A DNA stretch of 64,000 bases from Leifsonia sp. NPDC080035 (GCF_040050925.1 NZ_CP157390.1:2356001-2420000), one strand, 5' to 3'. Positions 34,239-43,113 are shown, counted from the stretch's first letter. The notes: a model not told the origin generated them from the sequence alone. A program made the numbers and translations.

Positions 34239-36799
34239 TGGCCGCCCGGCTGCGGTGTCGTTGTCGCCGGCGCGCTCTTCTTGACGGTCAGGGTGATCTG
34301 CGTGCCCTTCTTCGCCGGAGTGTTCGCACCGGGGTTCATCGACTCGACGATGGCGTCGGGCGCGTTGCCTCCGGCGACCTTCACACCGAACCCGGCAGCG
34401 CTGAGCGTCGCCCGGGCGTCGGACAGCTTCTTGCCGACCACGTCCGGCACCACGACCTGCGAGCCGTTACTGATGTTCAGGGTGATCACGCTGCCCTTGC
34501 CGATCGACGAGCCCGCGCCAGGATCGGTCGTCGCGACCGTGCCCGCCGGCTGCGCCGAGTCGACCTGGGGGCCATCCTGCACGTCGAAACCGAGGCCGGT
34601 GAGGATCGACTTCGCCTCGGCCGGCGCCTTGCCGGAGACGTCGGGGACCGTGACCTGGACGCCGCGCATGAGGTCGCCGTCCACCTCCGGGAACGGGTCG
34701 CCGCCGTACTTGGAGGCCGCTGCAGACATCATGGACTCCTGCACGCGATTACGGGCGGTGGCGACCGTGTAACCGTGGGCGGGGCTGATCTCTCGCATCG
34801 AGGTGGAGCCCTCGATGTTTCCCGCCCAGTAGGCGCCCGCGACCTTGGTCGTCGCGGCGACCAGCCAGACGTGCAGGGCGTCATCGGAGGTTCCGGTCTT
34901 GCCGAGCATGTCGTGGTTCGTGTCGTTGATGCCAGAGGCCGTTCCGCCGGTCACCACGCGCTTGAGTGCGTAGGCCATCGCAGCGGCGACCTTCTCATCC
35001 ACGGCCTGGCTGCACTTCGAGGCTGGCGCAGCGACGGCCTTGCCCTGGCCGTCGACGATCTTGTCGATCGCGATCGGGGTGCACACCGTGCCCTTGTTGG
35101 CGATGCCCGCGAAGGCGGTGGCCATCGTGAGCGGTGCGATCTCGTTGGTGCCGAGGATGCTCGCCGCGGTGGAGCCGAGCTCCTTGCCCGGCACCGCGGA
35201 GTGGACGCCGAACGCCTCGGCGTCCTTCTTGATGTTGCAGAGGTCCAGCTGCTTGGCCATGCCGACGAACGCGGTGTTGACCGAGCCCTGGGTGGCAGCG
35301 AGCGCATTCATGGTGCCGGGATTGCTGAAGTCGTCATTCGTCGGCTTCCACGGCCCACCGCCCGAATCGGTGCACGAGTTGGTGAACGGCCAGTTGGATC
35401 CGCCGTATGTCTGGACCCGCGCGTTCACCGTCTCGTACAGCGAGTGACCCTGCTTGAGCCACTCGGCGAGCGTGAACACCTTGTAGGTGGAGCCGGGCTG
35501 GAAGCCGCTGGAGCCGCCGTACTCGCTGTCCGTGTTGAAGTTAACGCTCGTGTAGCGCACAGGGTCGGTAGCCACGACCTCGGGGTCCTGCGAGTAGTCC
35601 TTGTTCTGGGCCATGTAGAGCACGCGTCCGGTGCCGGGCTGGACGCCGACGAGCGCACCGCCGACGGTCTGCGAATAGTCCTTCGGCATCCAGTCGTTGA
35701 GCGTGTCCTCCGCGACCTTCTGCAGGTCGACGTCGAGCGTCGTGTAGATCTTGTAGCCGCCGCGGTTCAGGTTCGCGGTGCGGGTGTCCCTGTCCTTGCC
35801 GAACGCGGGGTCCTGCAGGAAGATCTTCTGCACGTAGTCGCAGAAGTAGGCGGCGCCGCCTGCGGTCTGGCAGCCGCGGGTGGACGGAGTAATCTTCGGC
35901 TGGATCGGCGTCTTGATCGCCAGGTCGTGCTGCGCCTTGGTGAGCTTCTTGTACTGGTACATCTTGTCGAGGATGTAGTCGCGACGCTCTTTGTTCTTGG
36001 CGTAGCCGTTGGCCTTGCCGTTGGACTTCGACTCCGGGTCGTCGAGCTTCAGGCTGGTCGGCTCGTTGACGATGGCGACCAGGCTCGCGGCCTGCGCCGG
36101 CGTCAGCGCCGCCGCGGTCGTGTTGTAGTAGTACTTCGCGGCGGCCTCGATGCCGTACACGGAGCCGCCGAACCCGGCGATGTTCAGGTAGCCCTGGAGG
36201 ATCTCGTCCTTGGAGTACTTCTTCTCCAGGCCGATCGCGTACTTCATCTCCTTGACCTTGCGGTCGGGGGAGACGCCGGTGGAGTCGACGACGCACTCCT
36301 GGTAGGTCGCCTTCTCGGCCTTGGTCTTCTGCGGCATGGCCTCGCACTTCTGCAGCAGCACGTTCTTCACGTACTGCTGGGTGATCGAGGAACCGCCCTG
36401 GACGCCGCCGCCGGAGACGGTCGAGAGGACGCCGCGGACGGTGCCCTGGATGTCGACGCCGCCGTGCGAATAGAAGCGCGGGTCCTCACCGGCGACGGCC
36501 GCATCCTTGACCGCCTGCGACATCTTGTCGAAGCCCACCGGGAGGCGGTTCTGCGAGTAGAAGGTCGCGAGCGGGTAACCGTTGGAGGCGTAGATGGTGG
36601 TCGGCTGCGCGAGCTGACCGATCTCGAGGTATTCGGGGAGGCCCTCGAACACGCCGATGCTGTTGTTGGCGGCCATCCCTGTCACTGCGATGGCGGGGGT
36701 GACGGCGGCGGTGACCAGAAGACCGGCCACAGCACTCATGCCGACGAACGCGCCGACCGCACCGAGCACACCTCTAGCCTGTGGTTTTTTCGCAGACAT
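34235..36799 (-). CDS. bifunctional penicillin-binding protein with PASTA domains
   Basis: The 854-residue class A protein builds peptidoglycan. It has a membrane anchor (~15-40), a glycosyltransferase domain with catalytic Glu105 (GEDPRFYSHGG), and a transpeptidase with STYK (Ser437), SVN (506-508) and KTG (634-636). Two PASTA domains lie at ~714-778 and ~780-842, with an STP-rich tail. It matches mycobacterial PonA2. The start MSAKKPQ is supported by a -10 hexamer TACTCT 7 nt upstream. Confidence 0.95.
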   Translation of the reverse strand: MSAKKPQARGVLGAVGAFVGMSAVAGLLVTAAVTPAIAVTGMAANNSIGVFEGLPEYLEIGQLAQPTTIYASNGYPLATFYSQNRLPVGFDKMSQAVKDAAVAGEDPRFYSHGGVDIQGTVRGVLSTVSGGGVQGGSSITQQYVKNVLLQKCEAMPQKTKAEKATYQECVVDSTGVSPDRKVKEMKYAIGLEKKYSKDEILQGYLNIAGFGGSVYGIEAAAKYYYNTTAAALTPAQAASLVAIVNEPTSLKLDDPESKSNGKANGYAKNKERRDYILDKMYQYKKLTKAQHDLAIKTPIQPKITPSTRGCQTAGGAAYFCDYVQKIFLQDPAFGKDRDTRTANLNRGGYKIYTTLDVDLQKVAEDTLNDWMPKDYSQTVGGALVGVQPGTGRVLYMAQNKDYSQDPEVVATDPVRYTSVNFNTDSEYGGSSGFQPGSTYKVFTLAEWLKQGHSLYETVNARVQTYGGSNWPFTNSCTDSGGGPWKPTNDDFSNPGTMNALAATQGSVNTAFVGMAKQLDLCNIKKDAEAFGVHSAVPGKELGSTAASILGTNEIAPLTMATAFAGIANKGTVCTPIAIDKIVDGQGKAVAAPASKCSQAVDEKVAAAMAYALKRVVTGGTASGINDTNHDMLGKTGTSDDALHVWLVAATTKVAGAYWAGNIEGSTSMREISPAHGYTVATARNRVQESMMSAAASKYGGDPFPEVDGDLMRGVQVTVPDVSGKAPAEAKSILTGLGFDVQDGPQVDSAQPAGTVATTDPGAGSSIGKGSVITLNISNGSQVVVPDVVGKKLSDARATLSAAGFGVKVAGGNAPDAIVESMNPGANTPAKKGTQITLTVKKSAPATTTPQPGGQ

Positions 36800-36806
36800 A
36801 GGATTC

Positions 36807-36812
36807 AGAGTA
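36807..36812 (-). promoter_or_regulatory. -10 hexamer TACTCT of the PASTA penicillin-binding protein gene (leaderless)
   Basis: On the minus strand TACTCT is followed by GAATCCT and then ATG, a spacing of 7 nt. It excludes an upstream ATG that would add 20 residues. Confidence 0.5.
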
Positions 36813-36852
36813 GGCGATGAACCTGATAAACCCCCCGAATGGAAAGAGCGCC

Positions 36853-37020
36853 ATGCCACGCTGGGAATACCTTACGACTCCTCTCATGATCCACAACACC
36901 GCAGCCATCCTGAACAACTGGGGTTCGGACGGCTGGGAGCTGGTGCAGGTGGTGACCGGTCCGGAGGGCGGCCTGGTCGCGTACCTGAAGCGTCCGCTGC
37001 TGGACGGAGAGGACGCCTGA
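36853..37020 (+). CDS. small DUF4177-like protein
   Basis: The 55-residue protein begins MPRWEYLTTPLMIHN and contains LNNWGSDGWELVQV, close to the YEY-GWELV pattern of DUF4177. It has no signal or membrane segment. The ATG follows GGAAAGAG; the longer reading from 36817 lacks a site. Its stop shares an A with the RidA start. A similar small gene (Rv3678A, from memory) sits beside RidA and ponA2 in mycobacteria. The function is unknown. Confidence 0.8.
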   Translation: MPRWEYLTTPLMIHNTAAILNNWGSDGWELVQVVTGPEGGLVAYLKRPLLDGEDA

Positions 37021-37490
37021 TGGCCGGCATCGAGGCGCGTCTCGCCGAGCTCGGGATCGATCTGCCGGACGTCGTTCCGCCCGTCGCCGCGTACACGCCG
37101 GCCGTCGTGGACGGGAACCACGTCTACACCTCCGGGCAGCTGCCGATGGTCTCCGGAGCGCTTCCGGCGACCGGGAAGGTCGGCGACGGCCACGGCCTGG
37201 TGCCGCCGGACGACGCCAAGGACTACGCCCGCACCTGCGCGCTCAACGCGCTCGCCGCCGTGAAGAGCGTCATCGGCTCCCTCGACCGGGTCACCCGCGT
37301 GGTGAAGGTCGTCGGATTCGTGTCCTCCGACCCGTCGTTCACCGGCCAGCCGGGCGTGATCAACGGCGCGTCCGAGGTCCTCGGTGAGATCTTCGGCGAC
37401 GCCGGGGTGCACGCGCGCTCGGCCGTCGGAGTCGCCGTCCTCCCGCTCGACGCCCCCGTCGAGGTCGAGCTCATCGTCGCCTTCGACTAG
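37020..37490 (+). CDS. RidA/YjgF-family protein
   Basis: The 156-residue protein shows the family pattern of TPAVVDGNHVYTSGQLP near the N-terminus and a VEVELIVAFD end. RidA proteins deaminate reactive enamines and imines. This is the longer actinobacterial subgroup (Rv3678c-like), in which the Arg that defines true RidA activity is not obvious, so the reaction is uncertain. It is coupled to the DUF4177-like gene by TGATG. Confidence 0.9.
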   Translation: MAGIEARLAELGIDLPDVVPPVAAYTPAVVDGNHVYTSGQLPMVSGALPATGKVGDGHGLVPPDDAKDYARTCALNALAAVKSVIGSLDRVTRVVKVVGFVSSDPSFTGQPGVINGASEVLGEIFGDAGVHARSAVGVAVLPLDAPVEVELIVAFD

Positions 37491-37502
37491 GGCCGCCGAG
37501 CA

Positions 37503-37547
37503 CAGGAAAAGCGTCGCGAATCGGATCGATTCGCGACGCTTTTCCTG
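37503..37547. terminator. bidirectional terminator between the RidA and acsA genes
   Basis: CAGGAAAAGCGTCGCGAATC (37503-37522) pairs perfectly with 37528-37547 across the 5-nt loop GGATC. Each arm ends in an A/T run, so it can act for both convergent genes. Confidence 0.85.
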
Positions 37548-37556
37548 TTGTCGAGG

Positions 37557-39506
37557 CTAGGAGAGCTTGCTCTGAATGGAGCTCATCACGGCCGTGTCCG
37601 CCAGCGTGGTGGTGTCGCCGACCTCGCGGCCCTCCGCCACATCCTTCAGCAGCCGGCGCATGATCTTGCCCGAGCGGGTCTTCGGCAGCTCGGTCACGAT
37701 GTAGATGTCGCGCGGCCGCGCGATCGCGCCGATCTGCTCGGAGACGTGCTTGCGCAGGACCTGCGCCGCGTCCTCGGCTCCCGCCTCCTCGAGGTGGGAC
37801 TGCTTGATGATGACGAACGCCACCACCGCCTGGCCCGTGGTCTCGTCCGCGGCGCCGACGACGGCGGCCTCGGCCACCATCGGGTTCGCGACGAGCGCCG
37901 ACTCGATCTCCGCGGTCGACAGGCGGTGGCCGGAGACGTTCATCACGTCGTCCACGCGGCCCATCAGCCAGATCTCGCCGTCCTTGTCGTACCGTGCGCC
38001 GTCCCCGGCGAAGTACTTGTCGCCGAACTTCGACCAGTAGGTCTCCTTGAAGCGCTCGGGGTCGCCCCAGATGCCGCGCAGCATGCTCGGCCAGGGCTCC
38101 GTGACGACGAGGAGGCCGCCCTGGTCCTTGCCGACCGGCTCGCCGGCCTCGTCCAGGATGTCGATCGAGATCCCGGGCAGCGGCACCTGCGCGCTTCCCG
38201 GCTTCAGAGTCGTGATCCCGGGGAGCGCGGACACCATGATCGCGCCGGTCTCGGTCTGCCACCACGTGTCGACGATCGGGGTGCGGTTGCCGCCGATGAC
38301 CTCGCGGTACCACATCCATGCCTCGGGGTTGATCGGCTCACCGACGGAGCCGAGCACGCGCAGGCTGGAGAGGTCGAACTGCTGCGGGTGCTGCCGCCCG
38401 AGCTTCATGAACGAGCGGATGGCGGTCGGCGCCGTGTAGAAGATCGAGACCTTGTACTTCTCGATGATCTCCCACCAGCGGCCGGGATGCGGCGTCTCCG
38501 GGGTGCCCTCGTACATCACCTGGGTCGCGCCGTTGGCGAGCGGCCCGTAGACGACGTAGGTGTGGCCGGTGATCCAGCCGACGTCGGCGCTGCACCAGTA
38601 GACGTCCGACTCCGGGTGCAGGTCGAAGACGTTCTTGTGCGTGTACGCGGCCTGCGTCAGGTAGCCGCCGGAGGTGTGCAGGATGCCCTTCGGCTTCCCG
38701 GTGGTGCCCGAGGTGTACAGGATGAACAGCGGGTTCTCGGCAGGGAAGGCCTTGGCGACGTGGTCGGAGTCGACCAGTGCGATCTCGTCCTGCCACCACA
38801 GGTCGCGACCCTCGGTCCACGCCACCTCGTTCTCGCCCCGCTTGACGACGAGGACGTGCTCGACCGTGCTGTCGCCGCCCTGCAGGGCCGCGTCGACCGC
38901 ATCCTTCAGCGGGAAGACCCGACCCTTGCGCCAGCCGCCGTCCGCCGTGATCACGAGCTTCGCCTCGGCGTCGTCGATGCGCGAGCGGAGGCTCTCGGCG
39001 CTGAAGCCGCCGAAGACCACGGAGTGCACGGCGCCGATGCGCGCGACGGCGAGCATCGCGATGACCGCTTCCGGGATCATCGGGAGGTAGATGGCGACGC
39101 GGTCTCCTGCCTGGATGCCGAGGCTGGTCAGCAGGTTCGCCGCCTTCTTGACCTCCGCCGTGAGCTCCGCGTAGGTGAGGGTGCGGGTGTCGCCCGGCTC
39201 GCCCTCCCAGTGGATCGCGACGCGGTCGCCGTTGCCGGCGAGCACGTGCCGGTCGAGGCAGTTGTAGGCGACGTTGAGCTCGCCGTCGTCGAACCACTTC
39301 GCGAACGGCGGGTTCGACCAGTCGAGGGTGCGGGTGAAGGGGGTGTTCCAGTGCAGCAGTTCGCGGGCCTGGTCCGCCCAGAACCCGAGGCGGTCCTCCG
39401 CCGCTCGTTCGGCGAGCTCTGCGGTGGCCACCGCGCTGGCGGCGAACTCCTCGCTCGGCGCGAAGCGGCGGGCCTCGTGAAGCAGGTTGTCGATTGTGTT
39501 GCTCAT
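37557..39506 (-). CDS. acsA: acetyl-CoA synthetase (AMP-forming)
   Basis: The 649-residue enzyme makes acetyl-CoA from acetate, ATP and CoA. It has the adenylate motif YTSGTTGKPKG, DTWWQTETGA, and the C-terminal PKTRSGKIMRR whose lysine is the usual site of inhibitory acylation. Length is normal. The start has AAAGGAG upstream, and TAGAGT at 39570-39565 is a candidate -10. With ackA-pta it covers acetate use at low concentration. Confidence 0.96.
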   Translation of the reverse strand: MSNTIDNLLHEARRFAPSEEFAASAVATAELAERAAEDRLGFWADQARELLHWNTPFTRTLDWSNPPFAKWFDDGELNVAYNCLDRHVLAGNGDRVAIHWEGEPGDTRTLTYAELTAEVKKAANLLTSLGIQAGDRVAIYLPMIPEAVIAMLAVARIGAVHSVVFGGFSAESLRSRIDDAEAKLVITADGGWRKGRVFPLKDAVDAALQGGDSTVEHVLVVKRGENEVAWTEGRDLWWQDEIALVDSDHVAKAFPAENPLFILYTSGTTGKPKGILHTSGGYLTQAAYTHKNVFDLHPESDVYWCSADVGWITGHTYVVYGPLANGATQVMYEGTPETPHPGRWWEIIEKYKVSIFYTAPTAIRSFMKLGRQHPQQFDLSSLRVLGSVGEPINPEAWMWYREVIGGNRTPIVDTWWQTETGAIMVSALPGITTLKPGSAQVPLPGISIDILDEAGEPVGKDQGGLLVVTEPWPSMLRGIWGDPERFKETYWSKFGDKYFAGDGARYDKDGEIWLMGRVDDVMNVSGHRLSTAEIESALVANPMVAEAAVVGAADETTGQAVVAFVIIKQSHLEEAGAEDAAQVLRKHVSEQIGAIARPRDIYIVTELPKTRSGKIMRRLLKDVAEGREVGDTTTLADTAVMSSIQSKLS

Positions 39507-39564
39507 AGGGAGTCTGTTCGCTCCTTTGCGATGCGATGGACGAGTCGTGGCGCGACAATGCCTG

Positions 39565-39570
39565 ACTCTA
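39565..39570 (-). promoter_or_regulatory. candidate -10 of acsA
   Basis: TAGAGT on the minus strand would start transcription about 50 nt before acsA. No clear -35 is seen. The 339-bp gap 39507-39845 otherwise holds the 6C RNA and its promoter. Confidence 0.35.
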
Positions 39571-39600
39571 CAACCTGACTGTGACCGGCTCCGAGCAGAC

Positions 39601-39628
39601 TTGCGTTTGCATTGAATACGCGTAAACT
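39601..39628 (+). promoter_or_regulatory. promoter of the 6C RNA
   Basis: TTGCGT (39601-39606) and TAAACT (39623-39628) are 16 nt apart and point toward the RNA, with transcription expected near 39635. Confidence 0.55.
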
Positions 39629-39634
39629 GGTCCG

Positions 39635-39736
39635 CGGCCGAATGTTAATTCGTGCGTGCGGCGCAATCGATTCCCCCCAATCCTGCGCCGCAGTGGCCGC
39701 ACCTGTTCCCCCCAATAGGTGCGGCCCCCCTTTTTT
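39635..39736 (+). ncRNA. 6C small RNA
   Basis: Two hairpins each expose exactly six cytosines in the loop. Hairpin 1 pairs TGCGGCGCA (39657-39665) with TGCGCCGCA (39684-39692), C run 39673-39678. Hairpin 2 pairs GGCCGCACCT (39695-39704) with AGGTGCGGCC (39717-39726), C run 39708-39713, then CCCC and TTTTTT as terminator. Both loops contain TTCCCCCCAAT. This matches the actinobacterial 6C RNA motif, which in Mtb lies beside the same tad locus (from memory). C-rich loops can pair with Shine-Dalgarno sequences. The 5' end is approximate. Confidence 0.9.
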
Positions 39737-39832
39737 AACCGGTCGTCGAGCCGTGCTCCTGCACAGCGCCGGACCCGGGCAAGCCGATCCACAGATCCGG
39801 CGGCGGTCATGAACCGGGCCGCCGCCGGCTCG

Positions 39833-39838
39833 TAGCGT
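39833..39838 (+). promoter_or_regulatory. -10 hexamer TAGCGT of tadA (leaderless)
   Basis: TAGCGT ends 7 nt before the ATG of the pilus ATPase gene, so the tad operon has its own promoter after the 6C RNA terminator. Confidence 0.45.
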
Positions 39839-39845
39839 CGGCGTC

Positions 39846-40871
39846 ATGCACAGTCATCACGCCTCGGTCGCTCACCATCCGGACGCGCTCTCACCGCCTG
39901 GTCCGGATCTCCCGATTGACCGGCGGGCCGGGCCGGAGCGCGGCCTCTGGGCGGTCTTCGGTCCGCTCGCCCCCTACCTGATGCGCGGCGATATCACCGA
40001 CCTCTTCGTGACCGGTGACGGCGAGCTCTGGTCGGACGGCGGACCGCACGGACTCCGCCGTGAACCGGGCTGGCACGCCGACGAGGCGATGGCGCGTGCG
40101 CTCGCGGTGCGACTCATCGCCAAGGGCGGCCGGCACATCGACGAGGCGACGCCGTTCGTCGATGTGCGGCTGCTCGACGGCATCCGGGTGCACGCGGTAC
40201 TCCCGCCGATCTCGACGGGAGGCACGCTGCTGAGCATCCGCATCCCGTCACAGGAGGTGCTGCTCCTCGACGACCTGGTCGCGAGCGGCTCACTGCGCGC
40301 CGCCGAGCGGGAGGTGATCGCGCGCGCGGTCGCTGCGCGCACGAACGTCCTCATCACGGGCGCGGGCGGAGCGGGGAAGACCACGCTGCTGGCCGCCATG
40401 CTGGCGCACGCACCGCCGGTCGAACGCATCGTCGTCATCGAGGACGTGGCGGAACTGCGCATCCCGCATCCGCACGTCGTCGGATTGCAGGCGCGGCAGC
40501 CGAACCTCGAGGGAGCGGGCGGCGTGACGCTGCGCGTGCTCGTCCGGGAAGCGCTCCGGATGCGACCGGACCGTCTGGTGCTCGGCGAGTGCCGCGGCGA
40601 GGAGATCCGCGACCTGCTCGCCGCGTTGAACACCGGGCACGACGGGGGAGCGGGCACACTGCACGCCAACTCCATCGCGGACGTTCCGGCTCGCCTGGAG
40701 GCGCTCGGGGCGCTCGCCGGGCTGAACGAGACCGCGCTCGCCCGGCAGGCGGTCAGCGCGATCGGGCTCGTGATCCACGTCGAACGCGAGGAGGGTCTGC
40801 GGCGGGTCGGGGGTTTCGGGCGGCTCGTCGTCGGCGCGGGCGGGCGGCTGGAGGTGGTGTCCCGTGGCTGA
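39846..40871 (+). CDS. tadA: Tad/Flp pilus secretion ATPase
   Basis: The 341-residue protein is a type II/IV secretion ATPase of the CpaF/TadA family. It has Walker A GAGGAGKTT (172-180 region), an acidic box (VVIEDVAELRI), and the His box region with LVLGECRGEEIRDLL and GTLHANS. It would power assembly of an Flp-type pilus. It heads a five-gene operon that matches mycobacterial Rv3659c to Rv3654c. No ssd/CpaE-like gene is seen upstream. Confidence 0.9.
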   Translation: MHSHHASVAHHPDALSPPGPDLPIDRRAGPERGLWAVFGPLAPYLMRGDITDLFVTGDGELWSDGGPHGLRREPGWHADEAMARALAVRLIAKGGRHIDEATPFVDVRLLDGIRVHAVLPPISTGGTLLSIRIPSQEVLLLDDLVASGSLRAAEREVIARAVAARTNVLITGAGGAGKTTLLAAMLAHAPPVERIVVIEDVAELRIPHPHVVGLQARQPNLEGAGGVTLRVLVREALRMRPDRLVLGECRGEEIRDLLAALNTGHDGGAGTLHANSIADVPARLEALGALAGLNETALARQAVSAIGLVIHVEREEGLRRVGGFGRLVVGAGGRLEVVSRG

Positions 40872-41841
40872 GCACGGAAGACGACCGCCGGCGCGGACGG
40901 GGACGGGGGTGCGGCGCCGTGCGCGCGCGGCGCGGGCTGTCGACGCCGACGAGCTCGCGGAGACGGTCGAGGCCCTGGCGGTGCTCCTCGACGCCGGGGT
41001 ATCGCCGGTCTCTGCGTGGGCCTACGTCGGTGAGGAGTCCGGTCATCTGCAGCTGCGCCGCGCGGCGGCCGACATCGCCGGCGGAATCGTGGCGGGGGAC
41101 GCGCTCGCGGCCGCCGCAGCCCGGGCCGCGGACGACGGCCTGCGCGTGCTCGCCGCGGCCTGGACGGTGGCGGAGGAGGCCGGGGCCGCGCTCGCGCCCG
41201 CGCTGCGGGGTGTGGCGGAGGCCCTGCGTGACCGGGCCGAGACGGCGCGCGATATCGACGCGTCGCTCTCCGGCCCGCGTTCCACCGCCCGGCTCACGGG
41301 GTGGATGCCCGTCGTCGGGCTGCTCATGGCGGTGGGGATGGGCATCGACGTCGTCGGCACCCTCTTCGGCTCGGCGGTCGGCTGGACCCTCGTCGTCGGG
41401 GGAGCCTCGCTCATGGTCGCAGGGCGGTTCTGGACGCGCCGCATGGTGTCCCGGGCAATCGCGCGCGGGGCCGGCGCGGTCGCCGGTACGGACCATGAGC
41501 TCATGGCGATCGCCCTCGCCGGGGGCGGTTCGGTCGCCGACGCGCGTGCCCTCGTCGACCGCGCCCTCGTCCGCACGGGCCTGCGCACCTCGGATCCCGC
41601 ATCCCTCGAGCGCGTGCTCAGGATCTCGGAGCGGGCGGGTGCTCCCGCGGTGGAACTGCTTCTCGCCTCCGCGCGGCAGGAGCGTCGCTCCGCACGCGCG
41701 TCCGGACGGGCCGCCGCCTCCGCGCTCGCTGTACGGCTGCTCCTCCCGCTCGGAGTGTGCGTCCTTCCGGCGTTCCTACTGCTCGGGGTGGCGCCCGTGG
41801 TGCTCGGGCTGCTCTCCTCCACCGTCGGCGGTCTGGGATGA
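40864..41841 (+). CDS. Tad pilus inner-membrane platform protein (TadB/TadC-like)
   Basis: The 325-residue protein looks like two GspF-type halves in one chain. The first (~30-185) has a helical LLDAGVSPVSAWAYVGEE segment and two membrane helices; the second (~200-325) repeats the pattern ending in two more helices. Usual loci have separate tadB and tadC genes, and none follows here, so a fusion is likely. The GTG overlaps the tadA stop by 8 nt. Confidence 0.8.
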   Translation: MAEHGRRPPARTGTGVRRRARAARAVDADELAETVEALAVLLDAGVSPVSAWAYVGEESGHLQLRRAAADIAGGIVAGDALAAAAARAADDGLRVLAAAWTVAEEAGAALAPALRGVAEALRDRAETARDIDASLSGPRSTARLTGWMPVVGLLMAVGMGIDVVGTLFGSAVGWTLVVGGASLMVAGRFWTRRMVSRAIARGAGAVAGTDHELMAIALAGGGSVADARALVDRALVRTGLRTSDPASLERVLRISERAGAPAVELLLASARQERRSARASGRAAASALAVRLLLPLGVCVLPAFLLLGVAPVVLGLLSSTVGGLG

Positions 41842-41937
41842 ACGTTCCACAGATTCGTCGGACGCCGATCAGCGGGACGCCGCGCGCCGGAGGATCGAAC
41901 AACACACGCCGGCGGTCGGCGGAGAGGAGAGGGACGG

Positions 41938-42117
41938 ATGAACGGATGGATGCAGCGGCTCTGGCTGGAGGAACGCGGAGCGACCACGGCGGAGTACGCG
42001 GTGACGACCATGGCGGCGGTGGGCTTCGCGGGGGTGCTGCTCGTACTGCTGCGCGGCGACGAGGTGCGTGGCATCCTCGGCGATCTCGTGCGCCGGGCGC
42101 TCAGCGTCGACGGCTGA
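41938..42117 (+). CDS. Flp-type pilin-like protein (DUF4244)
   Basis: The 59-residue protein has a short basic leader ending ERG, then ATTAEYAVTTMAAVGFAGVLLVLL. Cleavage after the Gly leaves Glu at +5 followed by Tyr, the Flp prepilin signature, and a single membrane helix. It is the likely pilus subunit or a minor pilin. It is short enough to be missed by ORF cut-offs. GGAGAGGAGAGGGACGG lies upstream. Confidence 0.82.
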   Translation: MNGWMQRLWLEERGATTAEYAVTTMAAVGFAGVLLVLLRGDEVRGILGDLVRRALSVDG

Positions 42118-42122
42118 CGATC

Positions 42123-42476
42123 GTGCACGCGAACGACGAGCGTGGCGTTGGTGCGGCGAGCGAGCGCGGGAGCGTGACGGCCGAGTTCGCCGCCGCGCTC
42201 CCCGCGGTCCTCCTCTGCCTGGCGTTGTGCGTGGCGGCCGTTCAGGCGGGAGCGCAGCAGGCGCAGCTCGTCGGAGCGGCCGCGCAGGCGGCTCGGGAGC
42301 TCGGGCGGGGTGACGAACCGACGGCCGGAGGGGCCGGAGCCGTCAGAGAGGTGGAGAACGACGGTCGGCTCGTGTGTGTGCGACTCACGGCCCCGAGTGG
42401 CGTGACGGGGCTGGGCGGGCTGGGGATCAGCGTGACGGCGCGCGCGTGCGCGATGGACGAGGAGGCGGAGGGATGA
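42123..42476 (+). CDS. TadE-like pseudopilin
   Basis: The 117-residue protein has a leader ending ERG, then SVTAEFAAALPAVLLCLALCVAAVQ, again with Glu at +5 after a prepilin peptidase site. The exported C-terminal part has two cysteines. It belongs to the TadE family of minor pseudopilins. The GTG is 5 nt after the pilin stop; the stop overlaps the next ATG. Confidence 0.8.
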   Translation: MHANDERGVGAASERGSVTAEFAAALPAVLLCLALCVAAVQAGAQQAQLVGAAAQAARELGRGDEPTAGGAGAVREVENDGRLVCVRLTAPSGVTGLGGLGISVTARACAMDEEAEG

Positions 42477-42835
42477 AACCGATCGGCCGGAACGCCTGCG
42501 CGGCGGAACGGGGCTCGGGCGCCGTGCTCGCGGTGGCCGTCATCGGCGCGACCGTGAGCCTCACCGCGGGAACGCTCGCAGTCGGCGGCGCGGTCGTCGC
42601 GCAGCGTCGTGCGTCCGCGGCGGCGGACCTGGCGGTGCTCGCGGCCGCGGATACGGCCGTCGGCCGGGTGCCGGGCGACCCGTGCGCGATCGTAGGCGCC
42701 GTCGCCGAGGCCAACGGCGCTCGCACCGAGTCCTGCGACGTCGAGGGCGTGGTGGTCACGGTGACCGTGTCCGTCGGCTACCTGGGCGTTCCGGCGCGTG
42801 CATCGGCCCGCGCAGGACCTCCCGGCAGCCCGTGA
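42473..42835 (+). CDS. Rv3654c-type TadE/TadF-like protein
   Basis: The 120-residue protein has AERGSGAVLAVAVIG followed by a membrane helix and a secreted tail with two cysteines. It resembles the Rv3654c TadE-like family that closes actinobacterial tad loci. Its cleavage-site Glu is absent, so processing is doubtful. It ends the operon; no prepilin peptidase gene is nearby. Confidence 0.78.
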   Translation: MKPIGRNACAAERGSGAVLAVAVIGATVSLTAGTLAVGGAVVAQRRASAAADLAVLAAADTAVGRVPGDPCAIVGAVAEANGARTESCDVEGVVVTVTVSVGYLGVPARASARAGPPGSP

Positions 42836-42864
42836 CGCCCCCGCCGGCCACCTTCAGGGCGCAC

Positions 42865-43113
42865 TCAGTCGAACAACGTCTCCACGTAGCGGTAGGCCAC
42901 CGCGCTCGGGGAGCCGCCGCCGTCGCCCATGCCGTACTCGATCTCCGCACCGGAGGCACGCACGTAGAGGTAGCGCTTGCCGCCGGACATACCGGGGATC
43001 TCCAGTCGCGGCCGGAGGTCCCCGGAGTCCAGGAAGGAGGTCGCGATGGTCTTGCCCTCGAGCGGTCCGTCGATGAGTTTGGCGGTGTACGTCGTCATTG
43101 ATGTCGTTGCCAT
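42865..43113 (-). CDS. small conserved hypothetical protein
   Basis: The 82-residue protein begins MATTSMTTYTAKLIDGPLEGKTI and has no signal or membrane segment. The AKLIDGPLEGKT and GKRYLYVRASG pattern suggests a small beta-rich fold. I do not recognise a function. GATGAT lies 6 nt before the ATG and could be a weak leaderless -10. A second ATG five codons in is an alternative start. It is convergent with the tad operon. Confidence 0.7.
   Translation of the reverse strand: MATTSMTTYTAKLIDGPLEGKTIATSFLDSGDLRPRLEIPGMSGGKRYLYVRASGAEIEYGMGDGGGSPSAVAYRYVETLFD

Noticed and set aside
34775..36820. Long plus-strand open frame opposite the PASTA penicillin-binding protein gene
   Set aside because: The minus-strand protein has all catalytic motifs; the plus-strand translation is repetitive Arg/Val/Leu-rich sequence with no domain.
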